A model generated the notes under the pieces. It was not told the DNA's origin. It saw only the letters and a list, made by a program, of their open reading frames with translations, and made no database searches. DNA of 64,000 nucleotides from Cryptosporangium aurantiacum (GTDB lineage Bacteria; Actinomycetota; Actinomycetes; Mycobacteriales; Cryptosporangiaceae): NCBI RefSeq assembly GCF_900143005.1, contig NZ_FRCS01000001.1, positions 62,001 to 126,000 on the forward strand, written 5' to 3'. A program made the position numbers and the translations under genes. Positions 53,328 to 61,976 of the stretch are shown here, one piece after another. Numbering within the stretch: the first letter of the stretch is position 1; each line of letters begins with the position of its first letter.

Positions 53328-54394
53328 GCGCTGCAGTCCCCTCGAACGACCCGGCCGCCGCCTCAGGCCCGGCCGCCGGGCGCGGTCCGGCCTCGGCCGC
53401 CGGGCGCGGTCCGGCCTCGGACGCCGGGCGCGGCCCGGGCGGCGGCGCGCCGGTGTTCCGGCGCGGGCCGGTGGTCGTGCGGCCACCGGCCACGACCGCG
53501 AACCTCGGCCCGGGCTACGACGCCCTCGGGGCCGCGCTGACCTGGTACGACGAGGTCGAGATGGCGATCGTCGACAGCGGTCTGACCGTCGAGCTCGAGG
53601 GTGAGGGCGCCGACGACCTGCCGCGGGACGAGCGTCACCTGCTGGTGCGCGCCGCCCGGACCGCGTTCGACCGGCTCGGCGGCCAGCCGTCCGGCCTTCG
53701 GCTGCGCTGCGTGAACAGGATCCCGCAGGCGCGTGGCCTCGGCTCCTCGTCCGCCGCGGTCGTCGGCGGCATCGTCGCGGCCCGCGGGCTGGTCGAGGGC
53801 GGCGACGAACTGCTCGACGACGCCGCCGCGCTCGCGCTCGCCGCCGAGATCGAGGGCCACCCCGACAACGTCGCGCCCTGCCTGCTGGGCGGCGTCACGA
53901 TCGCCTGGACCGACGACGCCTCCGGGGTGGCGCGCGCCGCCCGGATGGAGCCGGCGGCCGGCGTCCACCCGGTCATCTGCGTCCCGAAGACGCGCGGGTA
54001 CACCGCGGCGAGCCGCGGGCTGCTCCCCGCGGAGGTACCGCACGCCGAGGCCGCCGCGAACGCGGGCCGGGCCGCGCTGTTGATCCGCGCGCTCACGTCC
54101 GACCCCGCGCTGCTGCTTCCCGCGACCCGGGACTGGCTGCACCAGGACTACCGCCGGCCGTCGATGCCGCAGAGCCTCGACCTCGTCGACGCGCTCCGCG
54201 CCGAGGGCATTCCGGCGGTCGTCAGCGGCGCCGGTCCGACCGTGCTGGCGTTCGCGACGACTGCCGCCGCCACGGAGTCCGGCTCCGGAGCGGAGGCGGT
54301 GGAGGCGGTCGCAACCAAGATCGCCGGTTCCGATACCTTTGCGGTGTCCGCGGTCGGCGTTTCGAACCTCGGCGCGGCGGTTATCCAGCGCTGA
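53324..54394 (+). CDS. thrB: Homoserine kinase
   Basis: 356 residues, GHMP-fold kinase that phosphorylates homoserine for ThrC. The ATP loop is [17 protein letters not shown] (~133-149). [18 protein letters not shown] opens the fold, and [10 protein letters not shown] is motif 3. The first ~45 residues are an extra Ala/Gly/Arg/Pro tail with near-identical 24-bp repeats encoding Ala-Gly-Arg-Gly-Pro-Ala-Ser, absent from typical ThrB proteins (about 300-310 residues). It ends the run of overlapping genes; rho follows after 409 bp. Confidence 0.94.
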   Translation: MSAAVPSNDPAAASGPAAGRGPASAAGRGPASDAGRGPGGGAPVFRRGPVVVRPPATTANLGPGYDALGAALTWYDEVEMAIVDSGLTVELEGEGADDLPRDERHLLVRAARTAFDRLGGQPSGLRLRCVNRIPQARGLGSSSAAVVGGIVAARGLVEGGDELLDDAAALALAAEIEGHPDNVAPCLLGGVTIAWTDDASGVARAARMEPAAGVHPVICVPKTRGYTAASRGLLPAEVPHAEAAANAGRAALLIRALTSDPALLLPATRDWLHQDYRRPSMPQSLDLVDALRAEGIPAVVSGAGPTVLAFATTAAATESGSGAEAVEAVATKIAGSDTFAVSAVGVSNLGAAVIQR

Positions 54395-54488
54395 GCTGTG
54401 ACCAGCGGTGATACGAGTGTGACGTATCCCGAAGGACTTCCACGACGTCATCCGGACGCCGCTGGGAACACGCCGGTGGCGGGATGTG

Positions 54489-54803
54489 TTGCTGCGAGTG
54501 GACGTGGGCGTCTACGCTGCTAGGCAGCACAGCCGCCCTCGGGCGCGCGATCACGCCGGGCCGAGTGTCTTCTGAGCGCTCCCGCCGGCAACTCCAGCCG
54601 ATGCAGCGGGGGCGGTACCTGACCGCAACCGGCGCTGAGGTCGAGCCAGAGAGCGCTCCACCCCGGCACCCTCATGAGGTCAGGCGCGGTTGTCCCCGAG
54701 CCATCCGTCTCCGACGGGTGGTCAAGACCGGTCGTCAGACCGGTGCTCCATACCCGGCCGTGCGGCTAATTCAGCCGTCGCCCGTCGCAGGGAAGGACCC
54801 CCA
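54489..54803 (+). promoter_or_regulatory. Probable rho promoter and long leader
   Basis: TTGCTG (54489-54494), an 18-nt spacer and TACGCT (54513-54518) predict a start near 54525, giving a leader of about 280 nt before the rho TTG. Inside it, ACCGGT occurs twice within 20 bp near 54730. Long untranslated leaders are usual for autoregulated rho genes. The whole 409-bp thrB-rho gap holds no gene I can support. Confidence 0.45.
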
Positions 54804-56939
54804 TTGAGCGACACCACCGATATCGCCCCTCAGTCGCAGGACGCTTCTGCGGCGGCGGGCACCCTGGCCCCGGCGCCGGAAACCGGTGCTGACCGGGCCA
54901 GCGCGCCGGCGGCCAAGCCCCGCCGCCGGGCGGGGGGTTTGTCCGCGAAGCTTCTGACCGAGCTGCAGTCGATGGCCGCCGAACTCGGCATCCCGAGCAC
55001 CGGTCGGATGCGGAAGAGTGAGCTCGTCGCCGCCATCGAGGCTCGCCAGGCTGGTTCCGGGGCCAGTGCGGAGCCCGCCAAGGCGGCCACTGTGCCGGCG
55101 CCCCGCGCCGCCGCCGCTACCCCTGCTGAGCAGCCGACACTTCCGGTGGACGCGGAGCCGGCCGTAGCCGCGGCCGCCCCCACCCGTCGCCGTCGCGCCG
55201 CCAGCCGCGCTGCGGGCGCACCCGCCGCGGCCGAGCCCGCGCCGACTGCGACTCCGGTAGCCACCGCGGACCCGTCGCCTGCTCCGGTGCAGGTCACCGC
55301 GGCCGCGCCGACGCAGGAGGCACCCGAGACCCCCAGCGGCGACGTCCCCGAAACGCCGTCGAACGACGAAGGCGGCCAGCGCACCCGCCGTGACCGTGGT
55401 GACCGCGGTGACCGTGGCGAGCGCGGCGACCGCGACGAGAACCAGGGCAGCGAGCGCCGTGAGCGTTCCCGCGACCGTCGTCCCGCCGCCGACGGCGACC
55501 GCCAGGGCGGCCGCTCCGGCGAGGAGGGCGGCGAGCGTTCGCAGGGCGAACGCGGCCAGCGCAATCGCGACCGCAACGCCCAGCAGGGCGAGCGCCAGCA
55601 GGGCGACCGTCAGCAGGGCGACCGGACCCAGAGCGACCGGACCCAGAGCGACCGGAACCAGAACCAGAACGTCGACCAGGACGGCGACGACGACGGCGAG
55701 GGTGGCGGTCGCCGGCGCCGCGGCCGGTTCCGCGAGCGGAACCGCCGTGGCCGTGACCGCAACGAGCGGTTCAGCGGCGACGAGCAGCAGCCCCAGGTCG
55801 CCGAGGACGACGTCCTGATCCCGGTCGCGGGCATCGTCGACATCCTCGACAACTACGCGTTCGTCCGGACCTCGGGATACCTGACCGGCCCGAACGACGT
55901 CTACGTGTCGATGTCGCAGGTCCGCAAGAACGGCCTGCGCCGCGGTGACGCCGTCACCGGTGCGGTCCGCCAGCCTCGCGAGGGCGAGCGCCGCGACAAG
56001 TACAACGCGCTGGTGCGGCTCGACACCGTCAACGGCTTCCCGCCCGAGGAGGCCCGGAAGCGGCCCGAGTTCCACAAGCTCACGCCGCTCTACCCGCAGG
56101 AGCGCCTGCGGCTGGAGACCGAGCCGAACATCATGACGACGCGGATCATCGACCTCGTCATGCCGATCGGTAAGGGCCAGCGCGCGCTGATCGTCTCGCC
56201 GCCGAAGGCCGGTAAGACGATGGTGCTGCAGTCGATCGCGAACGCCGTCGCGAAGAACAACCCCGAGTGCTACCTGATGGTCGTGCTGGTCGACGAGCGG
56301 CCCGAAGAGGTCACCGACATGCAGCGGTCGGTGAAGGGCGAGGTCATCGCCTCGACGTTCGACCGCCCGCCGTCCGACCACACGACGGTCGCCGAGCTCT
56401 CGATCGAGCGGGCGAAGCGGCTGGTCGAGCTGGGCCACGACGTGGTCGTGCTGCTCGACTCGATCACCCGTCTGGGCCGCGCCTACAACCTGGCGGCCCC
56501 GGCGTCCGGCCGGATCCTCTCCGGTGGTGTCGACTCGACCGCGCTCTACCCGCCGAAGCGGTTTCTCGGCGCGGCGCGCAACATCGAGAACGGCGGTTCG
56601 CTGACGATCCTGGCGACCGCGCTGGTCGAGACCGGTTCCACGATGGACACGGTGATCTTCGAGGAGTTCAAGGGCACGGGTAACGCCGAGCTCAAGCTCG
56701 ACCGGAAGATCGCCGACAAGCGGATCTTCCCCGCGGTCGACGTGGACGCCTCGAGCACCCGGAAGGAAGAGATCCTCCTCGCGCCGGAGGAGATGGTCAT
56801 CGTGCACAAGCTGCGCCGGGTGCTGCACGCGCTCGAGCCGCAGCAGGCGATCGAGATGCTGCTGGACCGGCTGCGCAAGAGCTCGACGAACATCGAGTTC
56901 CTGATGCAGGTCCAGAAGACGACGGTCTCGAACGACTGA
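54804..56939 (+). CDS. rho: Transcription termination factor Rho
   Basis: 711 residues, a hexameric RNA helicase that ends transcription. A Rho_N/SAP-like domain (~48-75, LSAKLLTELQSMAAELGIPS) is followed by a disordered insert of ~240 residues, first Ala/Pro, then Arg/Asp/Gly/Gln repeats. The RNA-binding cold-shock domain comes next (GIVDILDNYAFVRTSGYL, ~340-360), then the RecA motor: Walker A PPKAGKTM (~466-473), Q-loop and R-loop. Such inserts are typical of actinobacterial Rho and increase RNA binding. TTG is the start (Leu-Ser-Asp-Thr-Thr-Asp) with GGGAAGGA 7 nt before; the longer frame lacks a ribosome site. Confidence 0.95.
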   Translation: MSDTTDIAPQSQDASAAAGTLAPAPETGADRASAPAAKPRRRAGGLSAKLLTELQSMAAELGIPSTGRMRKSELVAAIEARQAGSGASAEPAKAATVPAPRAAAATPAEQPTLPVDAEPAVAAAAPTRRRRAASRAAGAPAAAEPAPTATPVATADPSPAPVQVTAAAPTQEAPETPSGDVPETPSNDEGGQRTRRDRGDRGDRGERGDRDENQGSERRERSRDRRPAADGDRQGGRSGEEGGERSQGERGQRNRDRNAQQGERQQGDRQQGDRTQSDRTQSDRNQNQNVDQDGDDDGEGGGRRRRGRFRERNRRGRDRNERFSGDEQQPQVAEDDVLIPVAGIVDILDNYAFVRTSGYLTGPNDVYVSMSQVRKNGLRRGDAVTGAVRQPREGERRDKYNALVRLDTVNGFPPEEARKRPEFHKLTPLYPQERLRLETEPNIMTTRIIDLVMPIGKGQRALIVSPPKAGKTMVLQSIANAVAKNNPECYLMVVLVDERPEEVTDMQRSVKGEVIASTFDRPPSDHTTVAELSIERAKRLVELGHDVVVLLDSITRLGRAYNLAAPASGRILSGGVDSTALYPPKRFLGAARNIENGGSLTILATALVETGSTMDTVIFEEFKGTGNAELKLDRKIADKRIFPAVDVDASSTRKEEILLAPEEMVIVHKLRRVLHALEPQQAIEMLLDRLRKSSTNIEFLMQVQKTTVSND

Positions 56940-56950
56940 CCCTCGTTCTC

Positions 56951-56986
56951 CGAAACGGCCGGCCCCTCCGGGGTCCGGCCGTTTCG
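56951..56986 (+). terminator. Intrinsic-type terminator after rho
   Basis: A perfect 12-bp stem (CGAAACGGCCGG / CCGGCCGTTTCG) with further CCCC/GGGG pairing inside, 11 nt after the rho stop, followed by CGTTTCTC. It is a strong hairpin at the end of the rho gene. Confidence 0.8.
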
Positions 56987-57020
56987 CGTTTCTCATGCAC
57001 GTTTTGGGTAGTCTGCGGGC

Positions 57021-57785
57021 ATGTGGCGGGGGCTGGGGCTGGCGATGGCCGTCGTACTGACCCTTCCTTCCTGTGGGACGACGTCCGCCGGCGACGTCGC
57101 GAGCGCGATGCCGACCGCGGACCTGGCCGGATGGCGGCGGGTGCTCAGCGACGACTTCACCGGAAGTTCGCTGAGCAGTCGCTGGGCGGCCTACGACGGC
57201 CAGCCGTCGGGCGACCCGGCCGGGTGGTTCGATCCGGCCCGCGTCACGGTCACCGAGGGCATCCTGACGATTCGTGGCGCGTACGTGAAGGCGCGCGGGA
57301 AGTGGGTGACCGGCGGCGTCTCCACCAAACACACGCTGAAGCAGGTCTACGGCAAGTACGAGGTGCGGTTCCGGGCCGACCGCGGCACGGGCATCGCGTA
57401 CGCGTTGCTGCTCTGGCCGGTCGACGACAGCTGGCCGCCCGAGATCGACTTCGCCGAGGACAACGGCGCCGGGCGTGACCGGCTCTACTCGACGCTGCAC
57501 GCGATCGGCGGGTCGCAGATCGAGCGCTCCACGACCGGGGACTTCACCGACTGGCACGTCGCCGGCGTCGAGTGGACCCCCGGGCGGCTCGCGTACACGT
57601 TGGACGGAAAGGTCTGGGCGACGCTCCTCGACGACCGGGTGCCCGACCGGCCGATGGCGCTCGCGCTGCAGTCGCAAGCCTGGTACTGCGGACATACCTG
57701 GCAGAAATGCCCCGACTCCACCACCCCGGAGACGGTGGATCTGCAGGTCGACTGGGTCGTGGCGTATGCCCGCCGGTCGGCGTGA
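57021..57785 (+). CDS. Glycoside hydrolase family 16 lipoprotein
   Basis: 254 residues. A lipoprotein signal peptide ends at Cys18 (LTLPSC). The GH16 jelly-roll has WRRVLSDDFTGSSLSSRW, GGVSTKHTLKQVYGKYEVRFR and the catalytic motif EIDFAE, with Glu141 as nucleophile and Glu146 as acid/base. It cleaves beta-1,3/1,4-glucans or galactans outside the cell. The ATG has TAGTCT 6 nt upstream and no Shine-Dalgarno, consistent with a leaderless transcript. It is an accessory gene set within an otherwise conserved rho-rpmE interval. Confidence 0.9.
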   Translation: MWRGLGLAMAVVLTLPSCGTTSAGDVASAMPTADLAGWRRVLSDDFTGSSLSSRWAAYDGQPSGDPAGWFDPARVTVTEGILTIRGAYVKARGKWVTGGVSTKHTLKQVYGKYEVRFRADRGTGIAYALLLWPVDDSWPPEIDFAEDNGAGRDRLYSTLHAIGGSQIERSTTGDFTDWHVAGVEWTPGRLAYTLDGKVWATLLDDRVPDRPMALALQSQAWYCGHTWQKCPDSTTPETVDLQVDWVVAYARRSA

Positions 57786-57808
57786 TCGGCGGCGGGCAGG
57801 AGTGAACG

Positions 57809-57964
57809 ATGGCGGATCGCGACACGCAGTGTGATTGTGGTCACGCGGAGTGTGCTCATCGCCACTACCGACGGGGCACCGACTGCGCGCTCTGCGACTG
57901 CCCCCGCTACCGCCCGCGCGGCGGCCTCTGGACCCGGTTGCGCGCTCGGTTTCCCAAGCGCTGA
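57809..57964 (+). CDS. Small Cys/His-rich protein (putative zinc binder)
   Basis: 51 residues, too short for many gene finders. AGGAG lies 9 nt before the ATG. Six cysteines and three histidines sit within 24 residues: Cys8, Cys10, His12, Cys15, His17, His19, then Cys26, Cys29, Cys31, followed by a basic, Arg-rich tail (RPRGGLWTRLRARFPKR). The order CxC-x-H...CxxCxC suggests one or two zinc sites; the tail could bind nucleic acid or ribosome. Similar short proteins seem to recur in actinomycetes, but no function is known to me. It follows the GH16 gene by 23 bp and precedes rpmE. Confidence 0.72.
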   Translation: MADRDTQCDCGHAECAHRHYRRGTDCALCDCPRYRPRGGLWTRLRARFPKR

Positions 57965-58105
57965 GCCGCGCCGGGAATGGGCGCGCGGGCCGGGCGCGTT
58001 GGGAGATACGGCAATCCGTCTGACACACTGGACCTCATCGGTACCGGTTCACGCTGCTCTCCGTCTGGGGGCCGGCGACCCGGCGACCACGAGAGAAGAG
58101 GAACC

Positions 58106-58324
58106 ATGAAGCCCGACATCCACCCGCAGTACGTCGAGACGCAGGTCGTCTGCTCGTGCGGGAGCACCTTCACCACGCGCAGCACTGCGACGGGTGGCGT
58201 CATCCACGCCGACGTCTGCTCGCAGTGCCACCCGTTCTACACGGGCAAGCAGAAGATCCTCGACACCGGTGGCCGCGTCGCCCGGTTCGAGCGTCGCTTC
58301 GGCAAGCGTCAGGCTGCCAACTAG
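58106..58324 (+). CDS. rpmE: Ribosomal protein bL31 (zinc-binding form)
   Basis: 72 residues. A large-subunit protein bridging the subunits. It keeps the zinc ligands Cys16, Cys18, Cys38 and Cys41 ([18 protein letters not shown]), so it is the C+ form, which the C- paralogue replaces when zinc is scarce. GAGAAGAGGA lies 5 nt before the ATG. A very strong terminator follows. Confidence 0.96.
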   Translation: MKPDIHPQYVETQVVCSCGSTFTTRSTATGGVIHADVCSQCHPFYTGKQKILDTGGRVARFERRFGKRQAAN

Positions 58325-58330
58325 CGACCT

Positions 58331-58377
58331 GCAAGCGCCCGTCCGCCCCTGCCCAGGGGTGGACGGGCGCTTGCTTT
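58331..58377 (+). terminator. Intrinsic terminator after rpmE
   Basis: A perfect 14-bp stem (GCAAGCGCCCGTCC and complement), with CCCCT/AGGGG pairing in the loop, ends in TTGCTTTT. It is the clearest rho-independent terminator in the window. Confidence 0.92.
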
Positions 58378-58410
58378 TGCCGCCGAGCCCCCATCGACCC
58401 GGAGCCCCTG

Positions 58411-59487
58411 ATGACCGACACCCGCACCGACCGGCTGACCTCACTGCTCGACGAGTACGCCTCGCTGGAGCAGCAACTCGCCGACCCGTCGGTCCACGCC
58501 GACCAGGCGCGCGCTCGCGAACTCGGCAGGCGGTACGCCGAGCTGGGTCCGGTCGTGGCCACGGTCAGGGAGATCGAGGCGGTCCAGGGTGACCTCGCGG
58601 CCGCGCGGGAGCTGGCAGCAGACGACCCGGCGTTCAGCGTCGAAGCGGACGAGCTGGCGGAGCGGCTCCCGGCGCTGGAGGCGAAGCTGCGCGAGCAGCT
58701 GCTGCCGCGCGACCCGGACGACAGCAAGGACGTGATCCTCGAGATCAAGGCCGGTGAGGGCGGTGAGGAGTCCGCGCTCTTCGCCGGCGACCTGCTGCGG
58801 ATGTACCTGCGGTACGCCGAGCGCGAGGGCTGGAAGACCGAGGTGATCGACGCCACGGGCTCCGACCTCGGCGGCTACAAGGACGTGTCGGTCGCGGTGA
58901 AGAGCCGGGCGAGCGCCGGGGACGGCGTCTGGGCGCGGCTGAAGTACGAGGGCGGCGTCCACCGGGTGCAGCGGGTGCCGGTGACCGAGTCGGCCGGGCG
59001 GATCCACACGTCGGCCGCGGGTGTCCTGGTCATGCCGGAGGCGGAGGAGGTCGACGTCACGGTCGACCCGAACGACCTGCGGATCGACGTCTACCGCTCG
59101 TCCGGTCCGGGCGGGCAGAGCGTCAACACCACCGACTCGGCGGTCCGGATCACGCACCTGCCGACCGGGATCGTCGTCTCCTGCCAGAACGAGAAGTCGC
59201 AGCTGCAGAACAAGGAGTCCGCGCTGCGTATCCTGCGTGCCCGGCTGCTCGCCCAGGCCAGGGCCGACGCCGACGCGGCCGCCAGCGACGCCCGGCGCTC
59301 CCAGGTGCGGACCGTCGACCGCTCGGAGCGGGTGCGGACGTACAACTTCCCGGAGAACCGGATCTCCGACCACCGGGTGAACTACAAGGCCTACAACCTC
59401 GACCAGGTGCTCGACGGCGACCTGGGTGGCGTCCTGAACGCGCTCGTCGAGGCCGACAACGAGGCGAGGCTCGCCTCCGCCGAGTAA
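58411..59487 (+). CDS. prfA: Peptide chain release factor 1
   Basis: 358 residues. It reads UAA and UAG and triggers peptide release. The catalytic GGQ is at residues 234-236 ([21 protein letters not shown], shown partly). The coiled-coil N-terminal domain and the PCRF region ([23 protein letters not shown], near 110-130) are intact. The ATG lacks a perfect Shine-Dalgarno (GGAG 7 nt upstream). PrmC, the enzyme that methylates this GGQ glutamine, is encoded two genes downstream. Confidence 0.96.
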   Translation: MTDTRTDRLTSLLDEYASLEQQLADPSVHADQARARELGRRYAELGPVVATVREIEAVQGDLAAARELAADDPAFSVEADELAERLPALEAKLREQLLPRDPDDSKDVILEIKAGEGGEESALFAGDLLRMYLRYAEREGWKTEVIDATGSDLGGYKDVSVAVKSRASAGDGVWARLKYEGGVHRVQRVPVTESAGRIHTSAAGVLVMPEAEEVDVTVDPNDLRIDVYRSSGPGGQSVNTTDSAVRITHLPTGIVVSCQNEKSQLQNKESALRILRARLLAQARADADAAASDARRSQVRTVDRSERVRTYNFPENRISDHRVNYKAYNLDQVLDGDLGGVLNALVEADNEARLASAE

Positions 59488-59638
59488 GAGCGTTCTCTTC
59501 CGGTTTGGGTGGCCGGGTGGGGGTGAAGGCGCCGGATTCATTTGTCCGTCACCGGGCCGCCACTCTCTCGCCGTCCGACCTGCTCACTGATCTGGCTGGG
59601 TGTTCCTGCCGACTGCTGAGCACGTCGTGGGGAGAGCC

Positions 59639-61090
59639 GTGGCCGCGCCTGTCGAGGGTTCAGGACCGCCTGCCTTAACGCTGGTTACCTGGGGCGGCAC
59701 CGCGGCGTCAGCCGCGATCGCGCTGGGCGTCACCCGGGCGGGCACCGCAGGCGGCGCAACACCGCCGGACGGGCCGCTGGGACTCTGGCGTCCGGACGCG
59801 GAGCACCCGGTGGGCTGGGCCGTGCTGGCGCTGCTCGGGCTGACCGTGCTCGCGCTCGCGTTCCTGCAGCTCTACCGGATCGTGCGGGCCCGCGGCGCGG
59901 ACGTCCGGGCGGTGGCGACGATCGCCGCCTGGTGGAGCGCGCCGATGCTCGTCGCGCCACCGGTGCTCAGCCTGGACGTCTGGTCGTACCTCGCGCAGGG
60001 CACGATGGTCCACCACGGCATCGACCCGTACACCTACGGGCCGTCGCTGCTGGGACCCGGCACGATCCTGGACTCGGTGTCGCCGGTCTGGCGGGACACC
60101 CCGGCGCCGTACGGGCCGCTGATGCTGGCGACGTTATGGGGCGTGGCGATCGCGTCCGCCGGCCACCTGTCGATCGCGGTGCTCTTGTTACGGGCGCTGG
60201 TGGTGCTCGCGGTCGTCGCCGTGTCGCTGCTCGTCGTCCGGCTCGCGCCCGCCGACGAGCGTGCGCTCGGGTTGACGCTCGTCGCGGCGAACCCGCTGGT
60301 CGTCGTCCACCTGATCGGCGGGGCGCACCTGGACGCGCTGCTCGCGCTGCTGGCGGCGGTGACGATCTGGAGCGTGCGCAGGCGCTGGTACGTGCTGGCC
60401 GCGCTGGCCGCGGCGACCGCGTTCTCGATCAAGCTCCCGGGGATCCTGCTGATCGCGTACCTGGTCGCGCACCTGGTGCGGCAACGGGTCCCGCTGCGCC
60501 ACACGCTGACTGCGGTGGCCGCGACGGGTGCGGTGGTGATCGGGTACGCGCTGCTGGTGCCGGACGGGTGGGGTTGGCTCGGCGCGATGGACGTCCCCGG
60601 CCGGGTACGCATCTACTGGGCCCCCGCCTCGCTGGTCGGGGGAGTGTTGTACCTGGTCACCGGCGCGGCGCTGCCGTTCACCGATGCGCTGGCGCTGGCC
60701 CGGTCGCTGGTCGGCGCGGCCGGGGCGATCACGGTCGCGGTGCTGCTCTGGCGGGCCGGTGCGGAACCGAGCTGGCGTCGGGCCGGGGCGCTCGTCGGTG
60801 CCGCGCTGCTCACGCTCGCGATCTCCGCTCCGGTGATGCACGCCTGGTACGTGGTCTGGGGTGGCGTCCTGCTCGCCGCGTGCGCGGGCCCGCGCAGCCG
60901 CCACTGGGCGGTGGTCCTGGGCGCGGCGCTCTGTTTCAGCGCCGTGCCCGATCACCTCGGTGGCACGGTCTGGAGCGTGCTCGCGGTGCCGGTCTGCCTG
61001 CTGATCGTCGTCGTGGACGCGGTCCGGACCGTGACTCCACCGCGCCTGGCCCGCTGGGTGCCGGCCGGAGCAGCCGTCGACACCGCCTAG
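59639..61090 (+). CDS. Polyprenol-phosphate-mannose-dependent mannosyltransferase, MptB-like
   Basis: About 483 residues with roughly 12-13 membrane helices, GT-C fold. The first exterior loop has the acidic motif region SLDVWSYLAQGTMVHHGIDPYTYGPSLLG, with DTPAPYGPLMLATLW after it, as in MptA/MptB alpha-1,6-mannosyltransferases. These build the mannan core of lipomannan outside the membrane, using polyprenyl-phosphomannose. The start was chosen at the GTG preceded by GGGGAGA; a GTG 13 codons upstream lacks a ribosome site. It sits between prfA and prmC. Confidence 0.85.
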   Translation: MAAPVEGSGPPALTLVTWGGTAASAAIALGVTRAGTAGGATPPDGPLGLWRPDAEHPVGWAVLALLGLTVLALAFLQLYRIVRARGADVRAVATIAAWWSAPMLVAPPVLSLDVWSYLAQGTMVHHGIDPYTYGPSLLGPGTILDSVSPVWRDTPAPYGPLMLATLWGVAIASAGHLSIAVLLLRALVVLAVVAVSLLVVRLAPADERALGLTLVAANPLVVVHLIGGAHLDALLALLAAVTIWSVRRRWYVLAALAAATAFSIKLPGILLIAYLVAHLVRQRVPLRHTLTAVAATGAVVIGYALLVPDGWGWLGAMDVPGRVRIYWAPASLVGGVLYLVTGAALPFTDALALARSLVGAAGAITVAVLLWRAGAEPSWRRAGALVGAALLTLAISAPVMHAWYVVWGGVLLAACAGPRSRHWAVVLGAALCFSAVPDHLGGTVWSVLAVPVCLLIVVVDAVRTVTPPRLARWVPAGAAVDTA

Positions 61091-61100
61091 GGTTTGTCCG

Positions 61101-61976
61101 GTGGAGACCGTATCGCTGGGGCCGGTACTGGCCGGTGCCGTTCGTCGGCTGACCGAGGCCGGTGTGGCGTCCCCCCGGTTCGACGCCGAGGAGCTGGCCG
61201 CGTTCGTACTCGGCGTCCCGCGCAGCCGGTTGCTGCTCGCCGAGGGGTTCGACCAGCCGCAGGCGGCCCGCTTCGACGACCTCGTCGGCGAGCGTGCTCG
61301 CCGGGTGCCGCTCCAGCACCTCACCGGCGTCGCCGGGTTCCGGCACCTGGAGCTGGCCGTCGGGCCGGGGGTGTTCGTGCCGCGGCCGGAGACCGAGCTG
61401 CTGGCCGGCTGGGCGATCGAGCGGGCTCGTGCGCTTCCCCGGCCGGTGGTCGTCGACCTGTGCAGCGGGTCCGGCGCGATCACGCTCGCGGTGGCGAACG
61501 AGTGCCCGGACGCCACTGTCTACGGCGTCGAGCGGGAGGAACTGGCGCTGGCCTGGGCCCGCCGCAACGGCGAGGCCCGCCGGGTGGCTGGCGACCGGTC
61601 GGTGACGTTCGTCCACGGCGACGCCACCGCGCCGGACGTGCTCGCCGAGCTCGACGGCACGGTCGACGTCGTCGTGACGAACCCCCCGTACGTGCCGGAC
61701 GGCTCGACGGTCAGCCCGGAGGTCGCCGAGCACGATCCGGCCGCCGCGCTCTGGGGCGGCCCGGACGGCCTGGACGTCGTCCGGCGCCTGCTCGTGCGCG
61801 CGGCGGCGCTGCTGCGCCCTGGCGGCGTCCTCGGTATCGAACACGCGGACGTGCAGGGCGAATCGCTGCCCGCGCTGGTCAACAGGCACGAGGCGTTCGA
61901 GGATGTCGCCGACCACCGCGACCTCGCCGACCGTCCCCGCTTCACCACGGCGCGCCGCCGTAAGCTGGCCGGGTGA
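61101..61976 (+). CDS. prmC: Release factor glutamine methyltransferase
   Basis: 291 residues. It methylates the GGQ glutamine of release factors with SAM. The N-terminal helical domain (FDAEELAAFVLG) recognises RF, the SAM loop is VVDLCSGSGAITLAVANE, and the catalytic NPPY is at 194-197 (VTNPPYVPDG). GTG start; TAGGGT lies 7 nt upstream and overlaps the previous stop codon, and no Shine-Dalgarno is present, so it may have its own leaderless promoter. It is coupled to the next gene by a GTGA overlap. Confidence 0.94.
   Translation: METVSLGPVLAGAVRRLTEAGVASPRFDAEELAAFVLGVPRSRLLLAEGFDQPQAARFDDLVGERARRVPLQHLTGVAGFRHLELAVGPGVFVPRPETELLAGWAIERARALPRPVVVDLCSGSGAITLAVANECPDATVYGVEREELALAWARRNGEARRVAGDRSVTFVHGDATAPDVLAELDGTVDVVVTNPPYVPDGSTVSPEVAEHDPAAALWGGPDGLDVVRRLLVRAAALLRPGGVLGIEHADVQGESLPALVNRHEAFEDVADHRDLADRPRFTTARRRKLAG

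Noticed and set aside
54484-54807. Upstream ORF before rho starting Met-Cys-Cys-Cys
   Set aside because: Resembles a Cys-attenuation leader at first sight, but its start lies before the predicted transcript start, it lacks a ribosome site, and the rest has no coding character.
54771-58028. 1085-codon minus-strand frame opposite rho
   Set aside because: Antisense shadow of rho and GH16; composition mirrors their repeats and no known domain appears.
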